The notes beneath the pieces are model-generated. The model saw only the letters and a program-made list of their open reading frames with translations, was not told the origin of the DNA and did no database searches. DNA of 64,000 nucleotides from positions 267,482 to 331,481 of the forward strand of contig NZ_KE383968.1 in NCBI RefSeq assembly GCF_000423005.1. The letters are read 5' to 3'. This document shows, one piece after another, positions 1 through 8,662 of the stretch. The DNA comes from Gelidibacter mesophilus DSM 14095 (GTDB lineage Bacteria; Bacteroidota; Bacteroidia; Flavobacteriales; Flavobacteriaceae). Position numbers and translations under genes: made by a program. Positions within the stretch are counted from its first letter, which is position 1. Every line of letters begins with the position of its first letter.

Positions 1-2720
1 TGTTCTCTGTAACAGCGCAACAAACCATTATTAAGGGAAGTGTAATTGACGGTGCCACCCTAGTCCCCATACCCAACGTCAGCATCACCATTGAGGAGAC
101 CAATCAAATGGAGGCCACGGATGCCGAAGGTGAATTCAACTTCATCTTTAATGTGCCACTTGGAGAACATATACTCAAGGTTGAAAAAACAGGCTATATT
201 ACCAAACGCTTCCCGATTATTGTCAACGAAGGACAGGTATTGGATATTAGGGATATGATGCTCGATATAAACGTAGCTGATTCCGTTGATAGGTACACCA
301 TCACATTATCTGATGACGAATTAAACGATGATAGTACTGGAGGCGCAGATAATATTTCCGGACTATTACAATCTTCCCAAGATGTTTATCAACGCACCGT
401 TGCCTTTGAGTTTAGCTCTTCATTCTTTAAAGTAAGAGGTCTCGATTCAGAACATAGTGCGGTGCTGATCAATGGTATTGAAATGAATAAGATGTACAAT
501 GGACGACCAGAATGGAGCAACTGGGGTGGTTTAAATGATGTCTTAAGAAACCAAGAGCTCTCCACCAATTTGGGGCCATCGCATTATTCTTTTGGTGGCG
601 CTTTGGGATCAACCAATATGATTACCAGAGCTTCCGAATATAGAAAAGGTGGACGCCTCACCTACTCGTCATCTGATAGAAGTTATGCCAATCGGGTTAT
701 TGCAAGTTATGCTACCGGACTTATGGACGGGAATTGGTCAGCTTCTGTCGCTATTGGACGGCGTTGGGGCGAAGAAGGTTTTCAAGAGGCTACTTTTTAT
801 GCTTCCAATTCGTTTTTTGCGGCTATTGAGAAAAAAGTCAATGAGCAACATAGTATCAATTTAACTGCTATTTATGCACCTAACCAACGTGGAAAATCAT
901 CGCCCAACACACAAGAAGTCTACGATTTAAAAGCTATTAAATACAATGAATATTGGGGGTATCAAAATGGTGAAAAACGCAACTCGCGCGTGAAAGAGGT
1001 TGATGAGCCTATCTTAATGTTGAATCATTATTGGAATTTTAACGATAGAACTACCCTAAATACCAATCTTGCCTACCAATTTGGGAAAACAGGAAACAGC
1101 CGGTTGGACTATCCCGGTGGCGGTAACCCAAGTCCCGCCTATTATCAAAAACTTCCAAGCTACGCCCTTGCCGATAAAAATGGACCAGATTATGCCAAGG
1201 CCTATCAATTGGAACAAGCTTTTTCAGAAGATGGTCAAATTGATTGGAACAGGATTTATGATGCTAATATCACCAATAGCAGCAATGGTCTAAACGCTGC
1301 ATATGCGTTATACGAAGATAGAAACGATGACGCCCAACTCACCGTAAATACCATCCTTAACTCTGATATTACAGACCATATCACTTTAAATGGCGCTATC
1401 AACTACCGCCATTTAAAATCTGAAAATTTTGCTCAGGTGAAAGATGTGTTAGGTGCCTCGGGCGTTTTGAATGTTGATTCTTTTGACAACGTTCAATATG
1501 ACTTACAAAACCCCAATAGAATTGTAGGAGAAGGTGAGCGGTTTAGATACAATTATAATTTAATTGCTCGTGTAATTTCAGGATTTGCCCAAGTACAATT
1601 CAAGCATAAAAAAGCCGATTATTTTGTAGCTTTAAGTGCTTCCAATACGACTTACCAACGGGAAGGATTGTATCAACATGAAATCTACGCAAATAATTCT
1701 CTCGGCAAAGGTGATAAACTAAGCTTTGCAGGTTTTGGAGCAAAAGCTGGATTGACCTATAAAATTACCGGAAAACACGTATTAGATTTCAATTTGGGTT
1801 ATCTTTTAAAAGCTCCAACGCTGAGAAACTCCTATTCCAACCCCAGAGAAAATCATAACGTCGTAAAAGATATTATGGAAGAAAAAATAACATCCATCGA
1901 TGCGAGTTATATTTTCCGTTCTTCAACCATAAAGGCAAAACTGACTAGCTATTATGCGACAATTGAAGATGCCAATAAAATCTCATTTTACTATGCTGAT
2001 GGACTGAGCAGTTTTGAAATTTCAGAAAATCAGACTTCAGCATTTGTTCAAGAGATTACGCATGGGATTGACAAAACACATTTTGGTGGAGAGTTTGGTC
2101 TTGAGGCACAAATAACACCTGCTATAAAATTAAAAGGCGTGGCTTCCTTAGGTCAATATACCTATGCTAACAATCCCAATTTATATCTGACCTCTTCAAG
2201 TTTCACTAATCTCAATGGTATTGATTTTGGACAAGCCCACCTTAAAAACTATAAACTTGCAGGCGGGCCTCAAACCGCTTATTCCGTAGGTTTTGAATAC
2301 CGTGACCCTGATTATTGGTGGCTTGGAGCAACGGCAAACTTTTTTGACAACACCTATGTTGACGTCAGTCCGCTTATTAGAACACGAAATTTCTATACCG
2401 ACGCTGATGGATTGCCGTTCAATGATTATGATCCAGAAGTGGCCAGTCAGCTTTTAAAACAAGAAAAATTTGATGACTATATGATCGTCAATCTTGTGGG
2501 TGGGAAATCATTGCGAATCAACAATTATTTTGTGGGCTTTTTTGCCAGTATTAACAATCTACTCGACGTCACGCACAAAACTGGTGGCTTCGAGCAAGGT
2601 AGAAATGCCAATTATAGAGTATTGAAAAAAGATGCCAGCAATGAAATTCCGGTATTTGGTTCAAAATATTGGTATGGCCGAGGCACAACCTATTTTTTAA
2701 ACGTTCATATAAGGTTTTAA
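1..2720 (+). CDS. TonB-dependent receptor, 5' end cut by the window edge
   Basis: This is an outer-membrane TonB-dependent receptor that would import a large substrate; the substrate cannot be read from sequence. The reading frame is open from base 3, before the first ATG at 108, and begins with FSVTAQQTIIKGSVIDG, the end of a signal peptide followed by a carboxypeptidase-regulatory-like domain that runs to about residue 60 after that ATG. So the true start lies outside the window and the ATG at 108 is internal. A plug domain follows (FFKVRGLDSEHSAVLINGIEMN, residues about 105-127), then a long barrel rich in aromatic and Asn/Tyr strands, ending in FLNVHIRF, a usual outer-membrane C-terminus. 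The next gene is a surface lipoprotein 48 bases downstream, as is common for Bacteroidota uptake pairs. No SusD homologue is adjacent. Confidence 0.93.
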   Translation, partial: FSVTAQQTIIKGSVIDGATLVPIPNVSITIEETNQMEATDAEGEFNFIFNVPLGEHILKVEKTGYITKRFPIIVNEGQVLDIRDMMLDINVADSVDRYTITLSDDELNDDSTGGADNISGLLQSSQDVYQRTVAFEFSSSFFKVRGLDSEHSAVLINGIEMNKMYNGRPEWSNWGGLNDVLRNQELSTNLGPSHYSFGGALGSTNMITRASEYRKGGRLTYSSSDRSYANRVIASYATGLMDGNWSASVAIGRRWGEEGFQEATFYASNSFFAAIEKKVNEQHSINLTAIYAPNQRGKSSPNTQEVYDLKAIKYNEYWGYQNGEKRNSRVKEVDEPILMLNHYWNFNDRTTLNTNLAYQFGKTGNSRLDYPGGGNPSPAYYQKLPSYALADKNGPDYAKAYQLEQAFSEDGQIDWNRIYDANITNSSNGLNAAYALYEDRNDDAQLTVNTILNSDITDHITLNGAINYRHLKSENFAQVKDVLGASGVLNVDSFDNVQYDLQNPNRIVGEGERFRYNYNLIARVISGFAQVQFKHKKADYFVALSASNTTYQREGLYQHEIYANNSLGKGDKLSFAGFGAKAGLTYKITGKHVLDFNLGYLLKAPTLRNSYSNPRENHNVVKDIMEEKITSIDASYIFRSSTIKAKLTSYYATIEDANKISFYYADGLSSFEISENQTSAFVQEITHGIDKTHFGGEFGLEAQITPAIKLKGVASLGQYTYANNPNLYLTSSSFTNLNGIDFGQAHLKNYKLAGGPQTAYSVGFEYRDPDYWWLGATANFFDNTYVDVSPLIRTRNFYTDADGLPFNDYDPEVASQLLKQEKFDDYMIVNLVGGKSLRINNYFVGFFASINNLLDVTHKTGGFEQGRNANYRVLKKDASNEIPVFGSKYWYGRGTTYFLNVHIRF

Positions 2721-2768
2721 AGATGACTAAAAACAAGACGAATTTGAGATTTCTAAAATAATGAGATT

Positions 2769-4190
2769 ATGTTTAAGACAAATAGAATTTTAGCAATTTT
2801 CATCATGATAGCAATGAGTATCATGATGAGCTCTTGTGTCCAAAGCGATGACTTTTCGGTTCCAGATAATTTGGGTATTGAAGAAAACAAAGGTCTAGAA
2901 GCACTTTTGGCAAGTGGCGCCATTCAAGTTACTATGACTGAGTTGAAAATGAAATATGTCAATAATTATAAAAAACCCGTATTAATTGACACTGATATCT
3001 ATATAAAGGGTTATGTCACATCATCAGATAAAGAGGGCAACTTCTTTAAAGAACTATTTCTTCAGGATGCACCTGAAAATCCTACTGAAGGAATTAAAAT
3101 AATCCCCAATCAAGTAGAAACATATAATCAGTATAATTTTGGAAGGGAAGTTTATATCAAATTAAAAGGGCTCTATATAGGTGAAGAACGCGTTGGCAAT
3201 GGGGTTGTGACCATTGGTGGCGAAACGGCTACGGATCAATATGGAACTACAGTAAAACGCTTGTCCGAAAACCAACGAAAACAACAGCTATTCCGCTCCC
3301 AAAAAACCTTACAATTGATACCACTACAGCTTAAATTTTCAGAAGTTAACGCCGACCACCTAGGCCTTTACGTACAGTTTAATGACGTGGAATTCGCTAA
3401 CAATTTAGAAGGCAAACGCTATTTTGATCCTGCTCAAGATTTTGATACGCTAAGAGAAATGCAAGTCTGTTCAGACAATATAGGCTATGATAATTTCAAT
3501 TTAGAAATCAGCTCCTTCTCATCCTTTAAAGATAATTTGCTTCCTTTTGGAAATGGAACCATTACGGGTGTTATTTCAAAAACATTTGATGGTACTGAAA
3601 TAGTCTTAGCAGTGAATGATTTGAGTGGTGTCAACATGACCGAAAGTAGATGCACAACATTGGGCATTGAAGATTTTAATACCATTCTAAAAGAAGATTT
3701 TGAATTGGCAGATAACGAAACCGATTTAGACCTTGAAGGTTGGACCAATTTTGCGCAAGCTGGAAAAGTGAGTTGGAAAACCCATCATTCTGACGGAAAT
3801 AAATATGCGGCATTCAATCCTATCGGTTCTGGTAATGCATCCAATATTGGTTGGCTAATCACTCCGGTTTACAAAAAAACCGCATCCTCTTTTGCCTACT
3901 TAAATTTTAAGGCGGCCCAATCTAACGTGCGGTCTGCCACCAACACATTGGAAGTTTTGATATCTACAGATTTTGACGGCACGAATGTTGTAGCCGCAAC
4001 TTGGCAGCCTTTAGAAGCTTCATTACCATCACAAAGCGCTCCATCAAATGTATTCCTTGATTCAGGTTTAATTGATCTATCGTCTTATGAAGGAATTTTG
4101 TACATTGCCTTTAAAGTGAAGGGCAACGGAAGAGCAACATCATTATCTGGCGCTTATTTAATTGACGATATTCTCATTTTAGAAAAATGA
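2769..4190 (+). CDS. DUF5689 lipoprotein with choice-of-anchor J domain
   Basis: The predicted lipoprotein has 473 residues, a hydrophobic leader and a lipobox ending at Cys23 (SIMMSSC). Residues about 45-290 match the DUF5689 family (IYIKGYVTSSDKEGNFFKELFLQD is typical), an OB-like domain found in Bacteroidota surface proteins. From about residue 305 (ILKEDFE) to the end, the sequence looks like a choice-of-anchor J/cleaved-adhesin jelly roll (WTNFAQAG, GWLITP, SGAYLIDDI). It sits 48 bases after the TonB receptor on the same strand and is probably cotranscribed. Inference: it is the surface-exposed partner of the receptor and binds a polymer or ligand. Family assignment is from memory of motifs; the ligand is unknown. 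Confidence 0.85.
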   Translation: MFKTNRILAIFIMIAMSIMMSSCVQSDDFSVPDNLGIEENKGLEALLASGAIQVTMTELKMKYVNNYKKPVLIDTDIYIKGYVTSSDKEGNFFKELFLQDAPENPTEGIKIIPNQVETYNQYNFGREVYIKLKGLYIGEERVGNGVVTIGGETATDQYGTTVKRLSENQRKQQLFRSQKTLQLIPLQLKFSEVNADHLGLYVQFNDVEFANNLEGKRYFDPAQDFDTLREMQVCSDNIGYDNFNLEISSFSSFKDNLLPFGNGTITGVISKTFDGTEIVLAVNDLSGVNMTESRCTTLGIEDFNTILKEDFELADNETDLDLEGWTNFAQAGKVSWKTHHSDGNKYAAFNPIGSGNASNIGWLITPVYKKTASSFAYLNFKAAQSNVRSATNTLEVLISTDFDGTNVVAATWQPLEASLPSQSAPSNVFLDSGLIDLSSYEGILYIAFKVKGNGRATSLSGAYLIDDILILEK

Positions 4191-4216
4191 TGACATTTTA
4201 ATGATACCAACTTTAT

Positions 4217-4591
4217 ATGACCATATTTGACCAACTATTTTTTAATAGTTTCAACCATTACAAAAAAGGCACTTTAAAAGCTAAGGCCAACGCCATTGCC
4301 ATATTGTATATTACCATAGTACAAGCCTCATTATTACTGGTTTTGGGTGTGTTTTTTGCTGAATTTTTCAATAAAATGCATGTGACCACCATGTCGTCAA
4401 CAAAAGCTTGGGTTTTATTCGTTATCGTTGCATTGCTTCTTTACTTCAAAAACTGGATACAATACAGTGGTAAAAAAAGAAAAATTTTGAATGCCAATCA
4501 AAAAAAGAAAACCGTCTATGGTATTTTTACGCTTTGGCTCATTCCGTTGGTAGCCGTTTTTTTGGCCATGTTGTTCCTTAGACTATTTTAA
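4217..4591 (+). CDS. Small three-helix membrane protein, unknown function
   Basis: A 124-residue protein follows the lipoprotein gene by 26 bases on the same strand. Three hydrophobic segments are visible: about residues 25-50 (AIAILYITIVQASLLLVLGV), 56-76 (AWVLFVIVALLLYF) and 101-124 (LWLIPLVAVFLAMLFLRLF). Between helices 2 and 3 lies a basic stretch (SGKKRKILNANQKKK), which places that loop in the cytoplasm. I do not recognise a named family. Its position suggests cotranscription with the receptor and lipoprotein, but nothing in the sequence gives a role. Confidence 0.75.
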   Translation: MTIFDQLFFNSFNHYKKGTLKAKANAIAILYITIVQASLLLVLGVFFAEFFNKMHVTTMSSTKAWVLFVIVALLLYFKNWIQYSGKKRKILNANQKKKTVYGIFTLWLIPLVAVFLAMLFLRLF

Positions 4592-4663
4592 ATAAAAAGT
4601 CGCAACTTACATAACGTCAAGACTTCAACTTTGATGAGAGGTGCCATTATGGTTGGCTGTTCT

Positions 4664-5632
4664 TCAAGAAAGTCCATTCCTTTTCAATTGGATATATACA
4701 GGAAAATGATCGCTATAACCGCCCATATATTTCCTACCAACATAAGTCCTAAAGGGTTGACCTTTGTATTTACCCTCATATTGCGTTAGGAATCGATCGT
4801 CAAAAATATCCGCTTTTAAAAATTGAAATCCATTTTGGTTTGGATCTCTAAAATTGTTGGTCATCAGAATTTGATCAAAGAGAATCCATTTAAATTGATG
4901 GTTAGCGCTTCCTCTGGTATATGACAGCAATGCTTCCATTGGATTGTAGAGTGATTGTTCTTTTTTAAGAAATTGGATGCTTTTATTTTTCGGATTGTCG
5001 TTGAAATCGCCCATAATGATAACTTTGGCATCACTATCATCTGCATGTATTTTGTCAATAATCCCAACGATGGTTTGAGCGGCAAACATGCGTTTATGTC
5101 CAGTAGTATCAGATTCTTGATGCCGAGATGGCCAATGATTGACTAAAATATGGATTTTTTCACCCTCTAAATAACCACTTACTTGAAGAATATCCCTCGT
5201 ATAATCTCTTACCCCCAATTCATTTTCCACTTCGAGCACAATATTTTGAGAACGCTCTAATCTAAAACTATCTTTATCGTATAACAAGGCCACATCAATA
5301 CCTCTTTCATCTGGAGAGTCATAGCGTACAAAGTCGTAATGATGCGCTTTTAAGGCGCTACTTTGGATTAAATCGGTTAACACCCTGTCATTTTCTACTT
5401 CTGCCAAACCAATAAGTGTAGGCGGTTTTTGGAGGTCCTCAAATCCTATTTTAGAAATTGCCAGTCCTGTTTTATACACTTTCTTTTCATAGCGCTCCTT
5501 ATTCCACTTTTTAGGAGAATTGGGCAAAAAGTCATCATCAAGAGTTAAAGGGTTATCGCTATAATCAACTAAGTTCTCAGTATTGTAAAAGGCAATGGTA
5601 TGGACGTCAGAATTTGGGTATTGAAGGCTCAC
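4664..5632 (-). CDS. Endonuclease/exonuclease/phosphatase-fold hydrolase
   Basis: The 322-residue protein belongs to the metal-dependent endonuclease/exonuclease/phosphatase (DNase I-like) superfamily. The motifs occur in order: FYNTENL at the N-terminus, GLAEVEN with the metal-binding Glu, VNHWPSR with a catalytic His region, IIMGDFNDNP with the Asp/Asn pair, and YSDHFPVYI with the terminal Asp-His. A stop codon lies directly before the GTG at 5632, so GTG is the earliest possible start. No signal peptide is seen, so it is probably cytoplasmic. The substrate (DNA, phosphoester or lipid headgroup) cannot be told. It converges on the small membrane gene and is divergent from hflX. Confidence 0.88.
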   Translation of the reverse strand: MSLQYPNSDVHTIAFYNTENLVDYSDNPLTLDDDFLPNSPKKWNKERYEKKVYKTGLAISKIGFEDLQKPPTLIGLAEVENDRVLTDLIQSSALKAHHYDFVRYDSPDERGIDVALLYDKDSFRLERSQNIVLEVENELGVRDYTRDILQVSGYLEGEKIHILVNHWPSRHQESDTTGHKRMFAAQTIVGIIDKIHADDSDAKVIIMGDFNDNPKNKSIQFLKKEQSLYNPMEALLSYTRGSANHQFKWILFDQILMTNNFRDPNQNGFQFLKADIFDDRFLTQYEGKYKGQPFRTYVGRKYMGGYSDHFPVYIQLKRNGLS

Positions 5633-5682
5633 TTAAAATAATTTAAGTTTTAAAAATACTAAATGAAAGCCAATCAATTACG

Positions 5683-5690
5683 TAACTTTG
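5683..5690 (+). promoter_or_regulatory. Candidate -7 box for hflX
   Basis: TAACTTTG matches the Bacteroidota -7 consensus TAnnTTTG and lies 16 bases before the hflX ATG. I see no convincing TTTG at the usual 19-20 base spacing upstream, so this is a partial match only. Confidence 0.4.
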
Positions 5691-5706
5691 TGTTTTAATC
5701 CTATTT

Positions 5707-6924
5707 ATGCTAGAGAAAAAAGATATTAATTTAGAAAAAACAGTTTTAATTGGTGTCGTGACCAAAGAACAAGATGATCTAAAATCTAAAGAATATTTAG
5801 ATGAACTTGAATTTTTGACCTATACAGCTGGTGGTGAAGTAGTGAAGCGCTTTACCCAAAAAATGGAGATGCCTAATCCTAAAACCTTTATAGGAACAGG
5901 AAAAATGCAAGAAGTTCAGCTTTTTATTAAGGAAAACGATATTGGAACCGCCATTTTTGATGATGAATTATCGCCTGCCCAAGAACGAAATATCAGTAAG
6001 TTGCTAGACTGCAAGGTTTTGGACAGAACCAACCTCATCCTTGATATTTTTGCACAACGCGCGCAAACAAGTTATGCCAGAACCCAAGTTGAATTGGCGC
6101 AATGCGAATATTTATTGCCGCGATTAAAAGGCATGTGGACGCATCTGGAACGTCAACAAGGGGGAATTGGAATGCGTGGGCCCGGGGAAACTGAAATTGA
6201 AACGGACAGACGTATTGTTAGGGATCGGATTTCACTTTTAAAAGACAAAATCAAAAATATTGACCGACAGATGGGCGTGCAACGTGGCAATAGAGGCCAA
6301 TTGGTACGCGTTGCTCTAGTGGGTTACACCAACGTTGGCAAGTCAACCTTAATGAATGTTGTGAGTAAAAGTGATGTATTTGCTGAAGATAAATTATTCG
6401 CAACCCTTGATACTACGGTTAGAAAAGTGGTGATTGGAAATCTTCCGTTTTTAATGAGTGATACCGTCGGTTTTATCAGAAAACTGCCCACCCAATTGGT
6501 AGAATCTTTTAAAAGTACGTTGGACGAAGTTAGAGAGGCTGACCTATTATTGCATGTGGTGGATATTTCCCATCCTAATTTTGAAGATCAAATTGCTTCT
6601 GTAAATAAGATTCTTGGAGAAATTGATAGTTCAGATAAACCGACCATCATGGTTTTTAATAAGATTGATGCTTATGAAGCGGTTCCTTTTGATAAAGATG
6701 ATTTGATTGCGGTTAAAACCAAGGCCAATTATACACTTGAAGAGTGGAAAAGAACCTGGATGAACAAGATTGGGAATGACGCCATCTTTATATCAGCTTT
6801 AAATAAAGAGAATTTAGAGGCTTTTAAAAGACGTGTTTATGACGAAGTAAGAGAAATCCATGTGCAGCGTTTTCCATATAATAATTTTCTCTATCCAGAT
6901 TATGACACTGAGGAGGAAGAATAA
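5707..6924 (+). CDS. hflX: GTPase HflX
   Basis: HflX is a ribosome-associated GTPase that splits stalled or heat-damaged ribosomes. The protein has 405 residues, near the usual length. The N-terminal HflX domain carries GTGKMQE and the characteristic GPGETEIETDRR. The G domain then shows the P-loop GYTNVGKST (about 204-212), the DTVGFIRKLP switch and NKID for guanine specificity. The C-terminus is acidic (DYDTEEEE). The gene is alone on its strand between a divergent hydrolase gene and a convergent DUF3078 gene, and ends in a strong shared terminator. Reading frame and motifs are complete. Confidence 0.97.
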   Translation: MLEKKDINLEKTVLIGVVTKEQDDLKSKEYLDELEFLTYTAGGEVVKRFTQKMEMPNPKTFIGTGKMQEVQLFIKENDIGTAIFDDELSPAQERNISKLLDCKVLDRTNLILDIFAQRAQTSYARTQVELAQCEYLLPRLKGMWTHLERQQGGIGMRGPGETEIETDRRIVRDRISLLKDKIKNIDRQMGVQRGNRGQLVRVALVGYTNVGKSTLMNVVSKSDVFAEDKLFATLDTTVRKVVIGNLPFLMSDTVGFIRKLPTQLVESFKSTLDEVREADLLLHVVDISHPNFEDQIASVNKILGEIDSSDKPTIMVFNKIDAYEAVPFDKDDLIAVKTKANYTLEEWKRTWMNKIGNDAIFISALNKENLEAFKRRVYDEVREIHVQRFPYNNFLYPDYDTEEEE

Positions 6925-6941
6925 TCATGTACTAATTAATT

Positions 6942-6976
6942 AAAAAATGCTACCCGATATACAGGTAGCATTTTTT
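6942..6976. terminator. Bidirectional terminator between hflX and the DUF3078 gene
   Basis: A perfect 13-base inverted repeat (AAAAAATGCTACC / GGTAGCATTTTTT) with a 9-base loop gives a GC-containing stem with a T-run on each strand. It fits termination of both convergent genes. Confidence 0.88.
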
Positions 6977-6996
6977 AATTGATGTCACTTTTGGTC

Positions 6997-7944
6997 TTAA
7001 AATTTGTAAGTCAAACCAAGTGTATAATACGTTTGTAAATCATTATCTACGTTATCAAAAGTAGGCAAGGTTTCTGCAGGTACAGCGGCAGGGTTATAAT
7101 TACCCAAAGCATAGTTTAAAGCTTCTTGTTTGTTGCTTCGTAATGCAAAGTCAAAACCTACTCCAATATTTTTCCAAAGGGTATAGCTGAAATTGTTGGT
7201 CCATGTCCAATTTGATAAATCAGAACCTTTATAACTTAAGAATGCAGATAAGTTAGATTTAAAATCAATTTTACCGAATTTTCTGGTATAATCAGCAACG
7301 ATTTTAGCACCTAAAGATGATTCGAAGATGGTATCGCTATCCGAAAAGACAAAATTGTAGTTCAATGGATGGATCACAACCAATAAATTATCAAGTGGCG
7401 TCCAAGTAAAACCGATACCTACATCTAAATATCCAGGATCGTTAAAATTGTCAAGAATCGTTGTTCTATATTCTGCCAAGGCTGAAGCGGCCCATTTATC
7501 GCTTAATTTCCGACCGTATAGAGACGAAACATTGAAAACATCAGAAGTTGGTTGAAAACTGTCGTTATCATTTGGATCATCTTTATCATCCAATTTTACC
7601 CAAGCAAGATTAACGGTTAAAGAGTTTCTCCAAAAATATTTATCCTCCAGTTTATTGGCATAGGCATTAAAATTAATACCAATGTTTCCAGAACTGCTAT
7701 TAGGAGTACCCTGAGCGTACCAATTGTTGAAATTTGACAAACTACCTCCAATAACTCCAAAAGCACCTTTTTTCCAACCTGGTAGCGCATCTATTTGAGC
7801 TTGAATAGCATCAGCCTCTTTTTGGGCAGCATCAGCTTCAGCTTGTTTTTCTGATTTTTGGGCTTCCAGTTCTGATTTCGTTTGTGCAAAGCCAAAAGAA
7901 ATACTAAACAGTAAGCATAGTGTAAATACTAATTTTTTTGTCAT
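6997..7944 (-). CDS. DUF3078 outer-membrane beta-barrel protein
   Basis: The 315-residue exported protein has a signal peptide (MTKKLVFTLCLLFSISFGFAQ). A short charged, Ala-rich coiled coil follows at about residues 22-52 (SEKQAEADAAQKEADAIQAQ). The body matches DUF3078 (WKKGAFGVIGGSLSNFNNWYAQG; YFWRNSLTVNLAWVKLDD) and is made of alternating beta strands ending in YYTLGLTYKF, as expected of a C-terminal outer-membrane strand. The function of DUF3078 proteins is not known. On the minus strand a TATATTTG box lies at 7989-7996, upstream of the start, and fits a -7 element. It converges on hflX. Confidence 0.88.
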   Translation of the reverse strand: MTKKLVFTLCLLFSISFGFAQTKSELEAQKSEKQAEADAAQKEADAIQAQIDALPGWKKGAFGVIGGSLSNFNNWYAQGTPNSSSGNIGINFNAYANKLEDKYFWRNSLTVNLAWVKLDDKDDPNDNDSFQPTSDVFNVSSLYGRKLSDKWAASALAEYRTTILDNFNDPGYLDVGIGFTWTPLDNLLVVIHPLNYNFVFSDSDTIFESSLGAKIVADYTRKFGKIDFKSNLSAFLSYKGSDLSNWTWTNNFSYTLWKNIGVGFDFALRSNKQEALNYALGNYNPAAVPAETLPTFDNVDNDLQTYYTLGLTYKF

Positions 7945-8031
7945 GTTTCTAGATTTTAGGTGTTTATGGATTAATTTGTTTTAAAGTGCAAATATAAATG
8001 TTAGCGTATTTATAATAAAGTCTTCTCTCTA

Positions 8032-8538
8032 TTATTTTCTTTTATATAAAGGCACTGATGAGCAGGCTTCCCCATACATAATTGACTTTGCAATAGGTTT
8101 TAATTTTTGCGACAACATGATATAAGCATTGGCAGGCACAGGTTTATGGGCGCATCCTTTTATGATTAGCGGCTGATCAACATAAGCCTCTATTTCTAGG
8201 TTTTGGATAATATCTTGGTAGATGGATGTTTCCAGTTGTTCTAAACTGCCAACCACAATTCTTTTGGCATAAGGCTGTAAATTCATGGTTAGCAACATAA
8301 ATGCCCATGCCGGAACAATAGCATCTGAAGTACAGGTCAAAGCGACATAATGGTCTTTATATTGCGTCCAATCATGCTCTTTAACATATGTTCTGAAATC
8401 TTTTTCACGAAGTACCAATTCATGAAACAGCCAATCCTTGATGTCAAAAACGGTACGTTGCCCTTTTGGGTAGTAATCTTCAAGGTCCACTACAACCAAT
8501 TTGCTATTGGCGACTCTGTTAATAATTTCATTTTCCAT
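8032..8538 (-). CDS. DUF2480 family protein
   Basis: The 168-residue cytoplasmic protein is of the DUF2480 family, recognisable from the N-terminal EIINRVANSKLVVVDLEDYYP and the CTSDAIVPAWAFMLLT segment. The family is confined to Bacteroidota and has no established function. A late Cys/Lys-rich segment (IKGCAHKPVP) and a final Cys (YGEACSSVP) are notable. A TAATTTTG -7 box on the minus strand sits at 8543-8550, only four bases before the ATG, which implies a leaderless or nearly leaderless message. It may be cotranscribed with the ABC exporter upstream, but the private promoter argues for separate control. Confidence 0.88.
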   Translation of the reverse strand: MENEIINRVANSKLVVVDLEDYYPKGQRTVFDIKDWLFHELVLREKDFRTYVKEHDWTQYKDHYVALTCTSDAIVPAWAFMLLTMNLQPYAKRIVVGSLEQLETSIYQDIIQNLEIEAYVDQPLIIKGCAHKPVPANAYIMLSQKLKPIAKSIMYGEACSSVPLYKRK

Positions 8539-8662
8539 CTTACAAAATTAAGTGTTTTATTAATGAAACCCTATTTTGTCTAGAACGTAGTGTTCAGACA
8601 GAATAGAAGTGTATTATTTACGATTTTGGGCGGGATCTCATAGTAATCAATACAGCATATGA

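Noticed and set aside
649-1293. Short plus-strand frames inside the TonB receptor gene
   Set aside because: They lie in other frames of a long, clearly conserved receptor and have no family features.
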